From assembly GCF_014269225.2 (NCBI RefSeq), contig NZ_CP077097.1, positions 1,556,001 to 1,620,000 on the forward strand: 64,000 bases of DNA, written 5' to 3'. Shown here piece by piece: positions 43,612 through 52,315 of this stretch (positions are counted from its first letter, which is position 1; each line of letters starts with the position of its first letter). Source of the DNA: Pseudomonas anuradhapurensis. Lineage in GTDB: Bacteria; Pseudomonadota; Gammaproteobacteria; Pseudomonadales; Pseudomonadaceae. A program made the translations under genes and the position numbers. Below the pieces are notes generated by a model. That model worked only from the letters and a program-made list of their open reading frames with translations, ran no database searches and was not told where the DNA came from.

Positions 43612-43728
43612 GTTGTAGGAGCGGCCTTGCGTCGCGATGGGCTGCGTAGCAGCCCCCGACTATTCATGCTGGCGCGCAGATCCTGGGGCCGCTGTGCGCC
43701 CCATCGCGACGCAAGGCCGCTCCTACAA
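43612..43728. repeat. REP pair (GTAGGAGCGGCCTTG family)
   Basis: GTTGTAGGAGCGGCCTTGCG at 43612 faces the inverse CGCAAGGCCGCTCCTACAA near 43709-43728, with inner hairpin CTGCGTAGCAG. Between convergent LysR and GreA/B-like genes. Confidence 0.9.
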
Positions 43729-43765
43729 AGCGACCGCATGTGGCCGCGCCGGGTGGCGGGGCAGC

Positions 43766-44236
43766 TCAGGCTATCTCGACAATCAACAACGTCTGCGACC
43801 CCAGCCGCACCTCATCATCCACGTGCTTGCCCATCAACTGCTGCCCCAGCGGCGATCGCGGGGTAATCACCGTGACCAGCCCATCCCCCTCACCAATCTT
43901 CAACCCTGCCGCCGCGGGCCCGAGGAACAGACGCCGTTGCCCGCCGTCTTCATCCTCTAGCGTCACCAGGTTGCTCATCTGCACCCCGCGTGCCGGGTCA
44001 TGGTCGCGCAGCAGCAATTGCTGATAGGTCTGCAGCGCCGTGCGAATTTCCGCGCTGCGGCGGGCCTGGCCGGTAGCCAGGTACGAGGCCTCCAGGCCCA
44101 GGGTATCGTACTTGTTTTCGGCGATGTTCTCCTCGGCGGTGGCCGCTTCATACGCGGTCTGTGCTGCGCGTGTCAGCACGTCCAGGTCACGCTCGAGGGT
44201 AGCGACGATCTGCGCCAGCAGGCGGGGCTTGTCCAT
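43766..44236 (-). CDS. GreA/GreB-family transcription factor
   Basis: A 156-residue protein with an N-terminal helical region (~1-75) and a C-terminal GreA/GreB domain (VTLEDEDGGQRRLFLGPAAAGLKIGEG ... VITPRSPLGQQLMGKHVDDEV, cited in part). It could act in the RNA-polymerase secondary channel, like Gre or Rnk factors; key acidic residues of the coiled-coil tip could not be judged by eye. ATG at 44236. It lies two bases after the stop of the upstream membrane gene on the same strand, so the two are likely co-transcribed. Confidence 0.85.
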   Translation of the reverse strand: MDKPRLLAQIVATLERDLDVLTRAAQTAYEAATAEENIAENKYDTLGLEASYLATGQARRSAEIRTALQTYQQLLLRDHDPARGVQMSNLVTLEDEDGGQRRLFLGPAAAGLKIGEGDGLVTVITPRSPLGQQLMGKHVDDEVRLGSQTLLIVEIA

Positions 44237-44238
44237 GG

Positions 44239-44631
44239 TCAGTAACAGAACTCCAGCACGTTGGCCTGGCTTTTGTCAGTGGGCGCGGTGCGATTCTGCT
44301 GCAACCAGAACTGGCATTTGGGGTTGTTCAGGTTGCGCGGGTTGCCCTGGGCGGCTTCGGCGGCCTGTTGCTGCTCCTGCTTGTGCAGGATGTCCTTGTA
44401 ACGCTCGAACATCTCGGCCTGGCCGTCCGCCGCCGGGGCTGGCGCTGCAACTGGCCGGGCAATGCCAGGCGCCACCGCCTGGGCCAGCGGCTGCACCTGC
44501 TCTGGCCACAACTGCAGGGCCAGCCACAGGCTGGCGGCGATAGCCATGGCGCCCAGCCACAGGCCCAGGGCTACGCACAGGATCAACGGTAACGGCTTGA
44601 GGGTGATCTTCAGTTCACGGTGGCGGGGCAT
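44239..44631 (-). CDS. small membrane protein of unknown function
   Basis: A 130-residue protein with a basic start, one hydrophobic helix (~14-40, LPLILCVALGLWLGAMAIAASLWLALQLWP in part), a Pro/Ala-rich linker and a C-terminal helical, Gln/Glu-rich region. Two cysteines near the end (PKCQFWL, LEFCY) could form a disulfide if it faces the periplasm. No family recognised. ATG at 44631. It ends two bases from the GreA/B-like gene, so it shares an operon with it. Confidence 0.68.
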   Translation of the reverse strand: MPRHRELKITLKPLPLILCVALGLWLGAMAIAASLWLALQLWPEQVQPLAQAVAPGIARPVAAPAPAADGQAEMFERYKDILHKQEQQQAAEAAQGNPRNLNNPKCQFWLQQNRTAPTDKSQANVLEFCY

Positions 44632-44761
44632 GGCACTGTCCTGGCAGGGTGGTTCGGGGTGCATTGTCGCATGCGTCCGGGCATTTTTCCGCGCCGGTGC
44701 TTTTGTCGGCGACAATTTATCCGCAGAATTCGCGGTTTTCCGTTGGGCGAGGGCAGGGCAC

Positions 44762-45907
44762 ATGAAAGCCACCTGGGATATCTTCTGCACCGTTGTCGAC
44801 AACTATGGCGATATCGGCGTGACCTGGCGTCTGGCCCGCCAGTTGGTGGCCGAGCATGGCCTGGCGGTGCGCCTGTGGGTGGACGACCTTCGTGCGTTCG
44901 TGCGCCTGTGCCCGGGGGCCGATGCCGCACTCGACCAACAGTGGCAGCAGGGCGTGGAGATACGCCACTGGCCAGCCGACTGGCAGCCGGTGGCAAGCGC
45001 CGACGTTGTCATCGGAGCCTTCGGCTGCCGCTTGCCGGCGGGCTATATCGAAGCACTGGCCGCGCGACCGTCACCGGCGCTATGGCTGAACCTGGAATAC
45101 CTCAGTGCCGAAGATTGGGTGGAGGGTTGCCACGGCTTGCCGTCGCCACAAGGCAACGGGTTGCGCACGGTGTTCTACTTTCCCGGCTTTACCGCCGGCA
45201 CCGGCGGCCTGCTGCGCGAGGCACCCTTGCTGGCGCGCCGTGCCGCCTTCGAGGCCGACCCGGCGCAGCGCACTGCGTTTCTCGCCGGGCTCGGCGTACA
45301 GGTGCAGGACGGCGCGCGGCTGATCTCGCTGTTCGCCTACGAGAATCCGCACCTGGGTGGCTGGCTGCAGGCCCTGGCCGAAGATGCCCGGCCCAGCCAC
45401 CTGCTGGTGCCGGAAGGGCGCATCCTCGGCGACCTGTGTGCCTGGCTGGGCGAGCCTGCGCTGCCGGTGGGGGCGGTACGCCAGCGCGGTGCGCTGACCG
45501 TGCAGGTGCTGCCTTTCGTCAGCCAGGACGATTACGACCGCCTGCTCTGGTGCTGCGACTTCAACGCCGTGCGCGGCGAGGATTCGTTCGTGCGTGCGCA
45601 GTGGGCAGGGCGGCCACTGCTGTGGCACATCTACGTGCAGGAAGAGAATGCACACTGGGAAAAACTCGAAGCGTTCCTGGCGCTTTATCGCCAGGGCCTG
45701 TCGGATGCTGCCGGCGAAGCCCTGGTCGATCTGTGGCGCGCCTGGAACCTCGACAGCCGCACGCAACGCGACATGCACGCCGCCTGGGGCGAGGTGCTGG
45801 CGCATTGGGACGAGCTGCAGGCGCATGCCCGCCACTGGTGTGCCAAACAGGCCGCTCAGCCGGACCTTGCCATGACGCTGGTACAGTTTTACCGAAATTG
45901 GCTATGA
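44762..45907 (+). CDS. earP: EF-P arginine rhamnosyltransferase EarP
   Basis: Transfers rhamnose from dTDP-L-rhamnose to Arg32 of elongation factor P, which activates EF-P for polyproline translation in pseudomonads. The 381-residue GT-B-type protein has the catalytic Asp13 and Asp17 (VVDNYGDIG) and Glu273 (RGEDSFVRAQ) at the positions reported for P. putida EarP. ATG at 44762; the frame runs upstream but without family sequence. It precedes efp on the same strand by 48 bp, and the rhamnose donor is made by rfbBDAC in this window. Confidence 0.96.
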   Translation: MKATWDIFCTVVDNYGDIGVTWRLARQLVAEHGLAVRLWVDDLRAFVRLCPGADAALDQQWQQGVEIRHWPADWQPVASADVVIGAFGCRLPAGYIEALAARPSPALWLNLEYLSAEDWVEGCHGLPSPQGNGLRTVFYFPGFTAGTGGLLREAPLLARRAAFEADPAQRTAFLAGLGVQVQDGARLISLFAYENPHLGGWLQALAEDARPSHLLVPEGRILGDLCAWLGEPALPVGAVRQRGALTVQVLPFVSQDDYDRLLWCCDFNAVRGEDSFVRAQWAGRPLLWHIYVQEENAHWEKLEAFLALYRQGLSDAAGEALVDLWRAWNLDSRTQRDMHAAWGEVLAHWDELQAHARHWCAKQAAQPDLAMTLVQFYRNWL

Positions 45908-45955
45908 TACGCGGCCTCGATTTTTATAAATCCATCCAGATTCGGATACTGCGTA

Positions 45956-46525
45956 ATGAAAACTGGTAAAGAACTGAAACCCGGCACCGTACTGCGGATC
46001 GACAACGACCCGTGGCTGGTACAGAAAGCCGAATTCACCAAGTCGGGTCGCAACAGCGCGATCATGAAGACCAAGCTGAAGAACCTGCTGACCGGCTACA
46101 AGACTGAAACCGTCTACTTCGCCGACGACAAGCTGGACGACGTGATCCTCGACCGCAAGGAAGTGACCCTGTCCTTCATCAGCGGTGACGCGTACACCTT
46201 CATGGACACCACCGACTACACCATGTACGAGCTGAACGCCGAAGACATCGACGCCGTTCTGCCGTACATCGAAGAAGGCATGCAGGACGTCTGCGCCCTG
46301 ACCATGTACGAAGAGAAAGTGGTATCGGTCGAACTGCCGACCACCATCAGCCGCCAGGTTACCTACACCGAGAACGCTGCTCGCGGCGACACTTCGGGCA
46401 AGGTCATGAAGCCTGCCAAGCTGGCCAACGGTACTGAAGTCCAGGTTGCCGACTTCATCGAAATCGACGAGTGGATCGATATCGACACCCGCGATGGCTC
46501 CTTCAAGGGCCGTTCCAAGAAGTAA
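45956..46525 (+). CDS. efp: translation elongation factor P
   Basis: EF-P relieves ribosome stalling at proline runs. The 189-residue protein has the standard three-domain layout; the modification loop ends in SGRNS with Arg32 at the tip, the arginine type rhamnosylated by EarP (rather than the lysine type modified by EpmABC). ATG at 45956. A possible -10 TATGAT lies at 45903-45908 inside the end of earP. A strong terminator follows. Confidence 0.98.
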   Translation: MKTGKELKPGTVLRIDNDPWLVQKAEFTKSGRNSAIMKTKLKNLLTGYKTETVYFADDKLDDVILDRKEVTLSFISGDAYTFMDTTDYTMYELNAEDIDAVLPYIEEGMQDVCALTMYEEKVVSVELPTTISRQVTYTENAARGDTSGKVMKPAKLANGTEVQVADFIEIDEWIDIDTRDGSFKGRSKK

Positions 46526-46542
46526 TTCTTCTTGTGAAACGC

Positions 46543-46570
46543 AAAAAACCCGGCCTTGGCCGGGTTTTTT
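46543..46570. terminator. efp terminator
   Basis: AAAAAACCCGGCC-TT-GGCCGGGTTTTTT, a perfect stem with T run on the + strand and A run on the 5' side, so it may act on both strands. Confidence 0.93.
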
Positions 46571-46604
46571 CGTATCTGGATCGTTACCTGCAAACACTCG
46601 CCTG

Positions 46605-46731
46605 TGTAGGAGCGGCCTTGCGTCGCGATGGGCCGCGAAGCGGCCCCACAATCCCACAAAAATACTGGCTTTTGCAGGCCACTCCTGGGACCGCTTCGCG
46701 GCCCATCGCGACGCAAGGCCGCTCCTACAAT
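46605..46731. repeat. REP pair (GTAGGAGCGGCCTTG family)
   Basis: GTGTAGGAGCGGCCTTGCGT at 46604-46623 is inverted at ~46700-46731. Inner hairpin GGCCGCGAAGCGGCC. Between convergent efp and ohr. Confidence 0.92.
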
Positions 46732-46737
46732 CGAGCC

Positions 46738-47166
46738 TTAGACGGTCACATGCAGCCGTACGTCCACGTTATTGCGGGTGGCATTCGAGTATGGGCACAC
46801 CTTGTGCGCCTTTTCCACCAGCCCTTCGGCCTCGGCCTGGGCCAGGCCCGGCAGGTTGATGTGCAGGTCGATGTCCAGGCCGAACCCGCCCGGAATCTGG
46901 CCGATGCCGACCTTCGCAGTGATCGAGGCCTCTGCCGGCAGGGCTTTCTTCTCTTGCCCGGCCACGAACTTCAAGGCGCCGATGAAGCATGCCGAGTAAC
47001 CGGCGGCGAACAGCTGCTCAGGGTTGGTACCGTCACCACCAGCGCCACCCAGTTCCTTGGGGGTGCTGAGCTTGACTTCCAGCTTGCCGTCGCTGGAGCG
47101 GGACTTGCCGTCGCGCCCACCGGTGGAGGTAGCTTCTGCGATGTACAGCGGATTGACCTTTTGCAT
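46738..47166 (-). CDS. ohr: organic hydroperoxide resistance protein Ohr
   Basis: Thiol peroxidase that reduces organic hydroperoxides with lipoylated proteins as donor. The 142-residue protein has the two active-site cysteines in YSACFIGAL and VCPYSNA, and the Ohr start MQKVNPLYIAEATSTGGRDG. ATG at 47166 chosen by the family start. It is preceded by a well-formed promoter in the ohrR-ohr spacer, so it has its own OhrR-controlled transcription. It is downstream of ohrR on the same strand. Confidence 0.95.
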   Translation of the reverse strand: MQKVNPLYIAEATSTGGRDGKSRSSDGKLEVKLSTPKELGGAGGDGTNPEQLFAAGYSACFIGALKFVAGQEKKALPAEASITAKVGIGQIPGGFGLDIDLHINLPGLAQAEAEGLVEKAHKVCPYSNATRNNVDVRLHVTV

Positions 47167-47230
47167 CTTGAGCCTCGCTAACGTGTTGTGCGCTTCCGTC
47201 TGCGGAAGGGCGCGGGTTGGTGTGGGATTT

Positions 47231-47259
47231 AAATTAGCGCGCAATTAGTTTGTGCGCAA
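47231..47259 (-). promoter_or_regulatory. ohr promoter and probable OhrR operator
   Basis: On the minus strand TTGCGC (-35), exactly 17 bases, TAATTT (-10). The spacer contains CTAATTGCGCG followed directly by CTAATT, a direct repeat overlapping both elements, a likely OhrR site. Confidence 0.65.
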
Positions 47260-47305
47260 GATAAATTATCGCCGTTCGTCCGGAGGCCATCCCTCAGCCA
47301 GATTG

Positions 47306-47761
47306 TCAGAGGTTCTTCTGCAGATTCTCGCGCAACGTCAGCAGGTCGGCCTGCAGCTGTTGCAGCTGTTCCAGGCTGCGGCCACTGGCCTTGAGGATGC
47401 ACTGCGGCACCTCCCTGGCCCGCTGTTGCAGAGCGCGGCCTTGGTCGGTCAGTTGCACCAGCACCACCCGTTCGTCTTCGCGGCTGCGGTTGCGCTGCAG
47501 CAGGCCTTCGCTTTCCAGGCGTTTGAGCAACGGCGTCAGCGAGCCGGGGTCGGTAAGCAGGTGCTGGCTGATCTCGCCCACGGTCAGGCCATCGTGCTCC
47601 CACAGCACGAGCATGGCCAGGTATTGCGGGTAGGTCAGGCCCAGGGCCTGCAACAGTGGTTTGTAGACCTTGGTCATCAGCAACGAGGTGGAGTGCAGGG
47701 CGAAACAGACCTGGTTGTCCAGCAGCAGCTCGTCACAGGAGGCTTGGGTGTCGGCGTTCAT
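47306..47761 (-). CDS. ohrR: MarR-type peroxide sensor OhrR
   Basis: Represses ohr and releases DNA when oxidised by organic peroxides. The 151-residue MarR protein has the reactive Cys19 in the conserved NQVCFAL, plus Cys121, the pair expected of the two-cysteine OhrR class described in Xanthomonas; a Cys9 is also present. The winged helix lies at ~60-95. ATG at 47761. It is upstream of ohr on the same strand with its own spacer containing the ohr promoter. Confidence 0.93.
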   Translation of the reverse strand: MNADTQASCDELLLDNQVCFALHSTSLLMTKVYKPLLQALGLTYPQYLAMLVLWEHDGLTVGEISQHLLTDPGSLTPLLKRLESEGLLQRNRSREDERVVLVQLTDQGRALQQRAREVPQCILKASGRSLEQLQQLQADLLTLRENLQKNL

Positions 47762-47820
47762 GCAGGTCCTTGAAAGGTAATCAATGGGTAAGTCTGGCAC
47801 GCTGATCATCAGTGCGCGCA

Positions 47821-48774
47821 TTACTCGTGCAGTTCACTGCGCAAAGCCAGGTCCCATGGTGGAATCGGGCTGAAGCGGCTCTTGAGAAATTCGAGCAGCA
47901 AACGGCTGCGAGAGTTCGTTTCGTGTTCCAGGCGTAGCGCGTAGATACCGCTGGTTTCGGCTTGCGGCAAGCCGCCGTCGCAAAACAGTGGTACCAGCTC
48001 GCCGCGCAGCAGGTACTCGCTGATCAACCAGGTGGGCAGGTGGGCGATGCCCAACCCGGCGAGCGCCCCGAACAGCAGGGTCTCGGCGTTGTTCGCGGCC
48101 ATGCGCATGCGTGCGGGGCGGTACAGGCGGGTTTGCCCGGCCACGTTGAAGCGCCAGGCAAAGGGCGGCGCCAGGCCGTCCCAGTCCAGGCCGTCGTGCC
48201 CGGGCAATTCGCTGGGGCAGGTGGGGATGCCGCGGCTGGCCAGGTAGGCGGGGCTGGCGCAGGCGATACGCACCATGTAGGCCAGTGGCGTGGCGACCAG
48301 CCGGGTATCGGCCAGCGGGCCGGCGCGCAGCACCAGGTCGACTTTGCCGAGGTGGCTGCCATGCAGGTCGACGAAGCTGTCGATCAGGCGCAGTTGCACG
48401 TCCAGGCCCGGGTAGGCCACCAGGAAGTCGGCAATGGCCGGCGCCAGGTGGCGGCGGCCGAATGCGGCGGGGGCGTCGATGCGGATCAGGCCTTCGGGGG
48501 CATTGCTCAGCGACACCGCTTCGGCGCGGGCCAGGCGCAGTTCTTCGATGATGCGCCTGGCCCGTTCGGCGAAGGCGTTGCCCGCGGGAGTGGCGCGCAC
48601 GGCGTGGGTGCTGCGGGTGAACAGGCGGCTACCTACGGCGCTTTCCAGGCTGTCGATGCGCCGGGCTACGGCAGACGGGGTCAGCGGATGGCGGCGTGCG
48701 GCAGCAGAAAAGCTGCCGGTTTCCAGCACATCGAGGAACAGGCTCAACTGGTCGGTCAGGGTATCAGGGCTCAT
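47821..48774 (-). CDS. LysR-type transcriptional regulator
   Basis: A 317-residue LTTR with the N-terminal HTH (FLDVLETGSFSAAARRHPLTPSAVARRIDSLE, cited in part) and a standard effector domain. Divergent from a TauE/SafE-family transporter; a perfect ACGCACAGC/GCTGTGCGT dyad lies between the start codons, so it probably controls that transporter. ATG at 48774. It ends 60 bp upstream of ohrR on the same strand but need not be co-regulated with it. Confidence 0.92.
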   Translation of the reverse strand: MSPDTLTDQLSLFLDVLETGSFSAAARRHPLTPSAVARRIDSLESAVGSRLFTRSTHAVRATPAGNAFAERARRIIEELRLARAEAVSLSNAPEGLIRIDAPAAFGRRHLAPAIADFLVAYPGLDVQLRLIDSFVDLHGSHLGKVDLVLRAGPLADTRLVATPLAYMVRIACASPAYLASRGIPTCPSELPGHDGLDWDGLAPPFAWRFNVAGQTRLYRPARMRMAANNAETLLFGALAGLGIAHLPTWLISEYLLRGELVPLFCDGGLPQAETSGIYALRLEHETNSRSRLLLEFLKSRFSPIPPWDLALRSELHE

Positions 48775-48796
48775 GGTTGCCTTGCTTATGCGGATG

Positions 48797-48825
48797 ACGC
48801 ACAGCCATTGTGCGCTGCTGTGCGT
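48797..48825. promoter_or_regulatory. perfect 9-bp LysR operator candidate
   Basis: ACGCACAGC (48797-48805) and GCTGTGCGT (48817-48825) are exact inverted repeats, 11 bases apart, in the 112-bp gap between the LysR and TauE-family genes. Confidence 0.62.
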
Positions 48826-48886
48826 TTCCCCGCCAGCCCGCAGTGGCTAGCATGCTTGCATCGTGTGTACAGGCAGAGAGGCCCTG

Positions 48887-49636
48887 ATGATCGAGTGGGT
48901 GTTGTATATCGTGCTGGGCGCTGCCCTGGGGACCATGGGTGGCCTGTTCGGCATTGGTGGCGGGTTGATCGCGATTCCGGCGCTGGGCGTGCTGTTTGGC
49001 CTGGACCAGCAGCTGGCCCAGGGGACGGCACTGGTGATGGTGGTGCCGAACGTGCTGCTGGCGCTGTGGCGCTACCACCAGCGTAACCGCATCGAACTGC
49101 GCCACGCCGTGCCATTGTCGCTGTGCAGCTTCGTGTTCGCCTGGCTGGGGTCGATCTGGGCGGTGGGGCTGGATGCGCACTCCATGCGCCTGGGCTTTGT
49201 CGGCTTCCTGGTCGCCCTGGCAGTGTGGAACGTGGCGCGGATGTTCATGAAAGTTGCGCCGCCGAGCGCCGAGCTGCGTCATCCCTGGCCATGGCTGGGC
49301 GTGCTGGGCAGCTTCGCCGGCACCATGGGTGGCTTGTTCGGCGTGGGCGGGGCGGTGGTGGCCACGCCGATCCTGACCAGTGTGTTCGGTACCACCCAGG
49401 TGGTCGCGCAGGGGTTGTCGCTGGCCCTGGCGGCGCCGAGTACCTTGGTGACCTTGCTCACCTATGGGGTGCACCACAGCGTTGACTGGAGTGTGGGCAT
49501 CCCGTTGGCGGTGGGCGGCTTGCTCAGCATCAGCTGGGGCGTGAAGCTGGCCCATGCGTTGCCCGAAAAGGCGCTGCGGGCGATGTTCTGCGTGTTCCTG
49601 GTGGTGTGCGCGGTGATGCTCGGGTTTGAGCTGTGA
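48887..49636 (+). CDS. TauE/SafE-family anion exporter
   Basis: A 249-residue membrane protein with 7-8 hydrophobic helices and the two inverted TauE signatures: GTMGGLFGIGGG near residue 17 and GTMGGLFGVGGA near residue 146. The family exports sulfite, sulfoacetate or related organic anions. ATG at 48887 chosen for the family start. Divergent from a LysR gene with a perfect operator-like dyad in between, suggesting inducible export. Confidence 0.9.
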   Translation: MIEWVLYIVLGAALGTMGGLFGIGGGLIAIPALGVLFGLDQQLAQGTALVMVVPNVLLALWRYHQRNRIELRHAVPLSLCSFVFAWLGSIWAVGLDAHSMRLGFVGFLVALAVWNVARMFMKVAPPSAELRHPWPWLGVLGSFAGTMGGLFGVGGAVVATPILTSVFGTTQVVAQGLSLALAAPSTLVTLLTYGVHHSVDWSVGIPLAVGGLLSISWGVKLAHALPEKALRAMFCVFLVVCAVMLGFEL

Positions 49637-49646
49637 GGGCTTTGCG

Positions 49647-49676
49647 GTCTTGTCGCGAGCAAGGCCGCTGCTACAG
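49647..49676. repeat. single degenerate REP
   Basis: GTCTTGTCGCGAGCAAGGCCGCTGCTACAG, one imperfect GTAGGAGCGGCC copy between convergent genes. Confidence 0.6.
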
Positions 49677-49687
49677 CAGCCCCGGGC

Positions 49688-50539
49688 TCACTTGAACCCT
49701 TCGATGATGTAATCGGCCATGCAATCGGTAATCGGCGACGCACTCTGCGTACTGCGCACCAGCATCACATTGGCCACCGGCAACTGCGGCAACCCTTCGT
49801 TCTCGCCCAGGATGCGCAGGTTCCCGCCAATCAGGCTCTGCAACTGCGCGGTTACCGCCAGCCCGGCCGTGACGATGGCAAAAATCGCCGCCAGGCTCGG
49901 GCTGGTGTAGGCGATGCGGTAATCGATGCCCTGGGCTTCCAGGGCATTGCAGGTCCAGGCCCGGCAGAAGCAGTCACTGTTGAACAACGCCAGCGGGATC
50001 GGCCGTTGCTCCTGCGGACAGAAACCTTCGGCGGCGGCCCATACCAGACGTTCCTGGCGCAACAGCTGGCCAATCTCGTTGCCCGGCTCGCGGGTAACGA
50101 TGGTCAGGTCCAGGTCCTGGCGCAGCATCAGTTGTTTGGACGATTCGCAATGCACCTCTACCTGCACCAGCGGGTAGGCCTGGGCAAAGCTCGACAAGAT
50201 GGTCGGCAGGAAGCGCATGGCGTAGTCGTCCGGCGTGCCGATACGGACCATCCCGACCATGTGCGGCATGCGTAGGGTATTGAACACTTCGCCGTGCAGC
50301 TTGAGGATACGCCGGGCATAACCCAGCAGCACCTGGCCTTCGGCGGTCAGCCGCACCTGGCGACCGTCGCGCTCGAACAGCTGGCGTTGCAGGATGTCTT
50401 CTTCCAGGCGTTTCATCTGCATGCTTACCGCCGACTGGGTGCGGTTGACCACCTCGCCGGCCCGGGTGAAGCCACCTTGCTCGGCGATGGCGACAAAGGT
50501 GCGCAATACGTCGGCGTCGAGGCTCTGGTACTGGGACAT
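49688..50539 (-). CDS. LysR-type transcriptional regulator
   Basis: A 283-residue LTTR with HTH FVAIAEQGGFTRAGEVVNRTQSAVSMQMKRLEE (cited in part). Divergent from a DUF1127 gene 97 bp away, so it is likely to control that gene. The spacer has an ATCAATC/GATTGAT dyad (50543-50549, 50582-50588), too far apart (32 bases) to call with confidence. ATG at 50539; the frame upstream crosses the spacer. Confidence 0.9.
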   Translation of the reverse strand: MSQYQSLDADVLRTFVAIAEQGGFTRAGEVVNRTQSAVSMQMKRLEEDILQRQLFERDGRQVRLTAEGQVLLGYARRILKLHGEVFNTLRMPHMVGMVRIGTPDDYAMRFLPTILSSFAQAYPLVQVEVHCESSKQLMLRQDLDLTIVTREPGNEIGQLLRQERLVWAAAEGFCPQEQRPIPLALFNSDCFCRAWTCNALEAQGIDYRIAYTSPSLAAIFAIVTAGLAVTAQLQSLIGGNLRILGENEGLPQLPVANVMLVRSTQSASPITDCMADYIIEGFK

Positions 50540-50635
50540 TGCATCAATCTCCGAGATGCATGGCATCAGAAACATTCGTTGGATTGATCTTATGCCTGAC
50601 AGCAGACTGGAGCCATCAACACGGAGGGCTTCACG

Positions 50636-50854
50636 ATGAAAGGTCATGTCAGCAGCATCCAGCAACCTGCCTTTTCCCTGAACCACCTGTGGCATGCGGC
50701 CGTCCACCAGATGGCGCGGTGGCTGCAGCTGTACCGCCAGCGTCAGCAGTTGGCCAGCCTCAGCGATGCGACCCTGCACGATCTGGGATTGAGCCGGGCC
50801 GACATCCAGCAAGAGGCCGAGCGGCATTTCTGGGATGACCCGCTGCGTAAGTGA
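50636..50854 (+). CDS. DUF1127 family protein
   Basis: A 72-residue protein with the DUF1127 core RWLQLYRQRQQLASLSDATLHDLGLSRADI (cited in part), a family of small, often stress-linked RNA/protein-binding proteins of proteobacteria; function unclear, with some members affecting phosphate and carbon metabolism. Basic helix 25-45 and acidic loop follow. ATG at 50636 follows GGAGGG. Divergent from a LysR gene. Confidence 0.85.
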   Translation: MKGHVSSIQQPAFSLNHLWHAAVHQMARWLQLYRQRQQLASLSDATLHDLGLSRADIQQEAERHFWDDPLRK

Positions 50855-50890
50855 GCAAGGGGGGGAGGTGCTTGGCTTGGGGTTTTCAGC

Positions 50891-50936
50891 GCCGGTGAGA
50901 TCGAGCGCCGCCCACGCGGCGCTCGATCTCACCGGC
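50891..50936. terminator. perfect 21-bp-arm palindrome (terminator-like)
   Basis: GCCGGTGAGATCGAGCGCCGC (50891-50911) and its exact complement GCGGCGCTCGATCTCACCGGC (50916-50936) with a CCAC loop. Between convergent DUF1127 and aroF genes; same core as at 4351, 7812 and 58144. Confidence 0.7.
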
Positions 50937-50968
50937 AACCTGAACCCCAAGGCATACACCCACCCGCC

Positions 50969-52315
50969 TCAGCGCCGTACCTGCTTCAGCGTTTCGGCAA
51001 TCAGAAACGCCAGCTCCAGCGACTGGTCGGCATTCATCCGCGGGTCGCAGTGGGTATGGTAGCGGTCCGACAAGGCATCTTCGGTAATTGGCCGGGCACC
51101 ACCAATGCATTCGGTCACGTTCTGCCCGGTCATCTCGATGTGGATGCCGCCGGCATGGCTGCCCTCGGCCTGGTGCACCTGGAAGAACTGCTTCACCTCG
51201 TCGAGGATCTGCGCGAAGTCGCGGGTCTTGTAGCCGCTGCTGGCCTTGATGGTATTGCCGTGCATCGGGTCGGAACTCCACAGCACCTTGCGCCCCTCGC
51301 GCTCGACCGTGCGGATCAGCCCCGGCAGGTGGTCGCCCACCTTGCCGGCCCCCATGCGCACGATCAGGTTCAGGCGCCCGGGGGCGTTCGCCGGGTTCAG
51401 CGTGTCGATCAGGCGAATCAGTTCTTCTGGGTTCATGCTTGGGCCAACCTTGACCCCGATCGGGTTGTGCACGCCGCGCAGGAACTCCACATGGGCACCG
51501 TCCAGCTGGCGGGTGCGGTCGCCAATCCACAGCATGTGGGCCGAACAGTCGTAGTAGTCGCCAGTCAGGCTGTCCTGGCGCACGAACGCTTCTTCGTAGT
51601 TCAGCAGCAGTGCTTCGTGGGCGGTGAAGAAGCTGGTTTCGCGCAGTTGCGGCGCGCTGTCCAGACCGCAGGCGCGCATGAACGCCAGGGTTTCATCGAT
51701 GCGGTTGGCCAACTGGTGGTACTTGTCCGCCAGTGCCGAGTTGGCGATGAAGTCCAGGTTCCATTTGTGCACCTGGTGCAGGTCGGCAAACCCGCCCTGG
51801 GCGAAGGCCCGCAGCAGGTTGAGGCTGGCGGTGGCCTGGTGGTAGGCCTGCAGCAGGCGTTCCGGGTCGGGGATGCGGCTCTTGGCGTCGAAACCGATGC
51901 CGTTGACGATGTCGCCACGGTAGGCCGGCAGGGTGATGTCGCCGATGGTTTCATCGCCCGAGGAGCGTGGCTTGGCGAATTGCCCGGCCATGCGCCCGAC
52001 TTTCACCACCGGGCAGCCGGCAGCGAAGGTCATGACGATGGCCATCTGCAGCAGCACCTTGAAGGTGTCGCGGATTTTCGCCGCCGAGAACTCGGCGAAG
52101 CTCTCGGCGCAATCGCCGCCCTGCAGCAGGAAGGCGCGGCCTTCGGTGACTTCGGCAAATTGCCGGCGCAGCTCGCGTGCTTCGCCCGCGAACACCAGCG
52201 GCGGATAGCTGGCCAAGGTCTGTTCGATCTTCAGCAGGTGCGCGGCGTCGGGGTAGGTCGGTTGCTGCTGGATCGGCAGGGCGCGCCAGCTGTCAGGGCT
52301 CCACGGTTGGTTCAT
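50969..52315 (-). CDS. aroF: class II (plant-type) DAHP synthase
   Basis: First committed step of aromatic biosynthesis: joins PEP and erythrose-4-phosphate. The 448-residue class II enzyme shows [22 protein letters not shown], the [15 protein letters not shown] segment and [33 protein letters not shown] near the end (cited in part). Many pseudomonads carry both class I and class II enzymes, the latter sometimes linked to secondary metabolism, but no phenazine-type genes flank it here. ATG at 52315. Ends at the palindrome after DUF1127. Confidence 0.96.
   Translation of the reverse strand: MNQPWSPDSWRALPIQQQPTYPDAAHLLKIEQTLASYPPLVFAGEARELRRQFAEVTEGRAFLLQGGDCAESFAEFSAAKIRDTFKVLLQMAIVMTFAAGCPVVKVGRMAGQFAKPRSSGDETIGDITLPAYRGDIVNGIGFDAKSRIPDPERLLQAYHQATASLNLLRAFAQGGFADLHQVHKWNLDFIANSALADKYHQLANRIDETLAFMRACGLDSAPQLRETSFFTAHEALLLNYEEAFVRQDSLTGDYYDCSAHMLWIGDRTRQLDGAHVEFLRGVHNPIGVKVGPSMNPEELIRLIDTLNPANAPGRLNLIVRMGAGKVGDHLPGLIRTVEREGRKVLWSSDPMHGNTIKASSGYKTRDFAQILDEVKQFFQVHQAEGSHAGGIHIEMTGQNVTECIGGARPITEDALSDRYHTHCDPRMNADQSLELAFLIAETLKQVRR

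Noticed and set aside
44703..44715. TTGTCGGCGACAA palindrome upstream of earP
   Set aside because: Short, isolated and without a nearby regulator gene; chance occurrence in GC-rich DNA is plausible.
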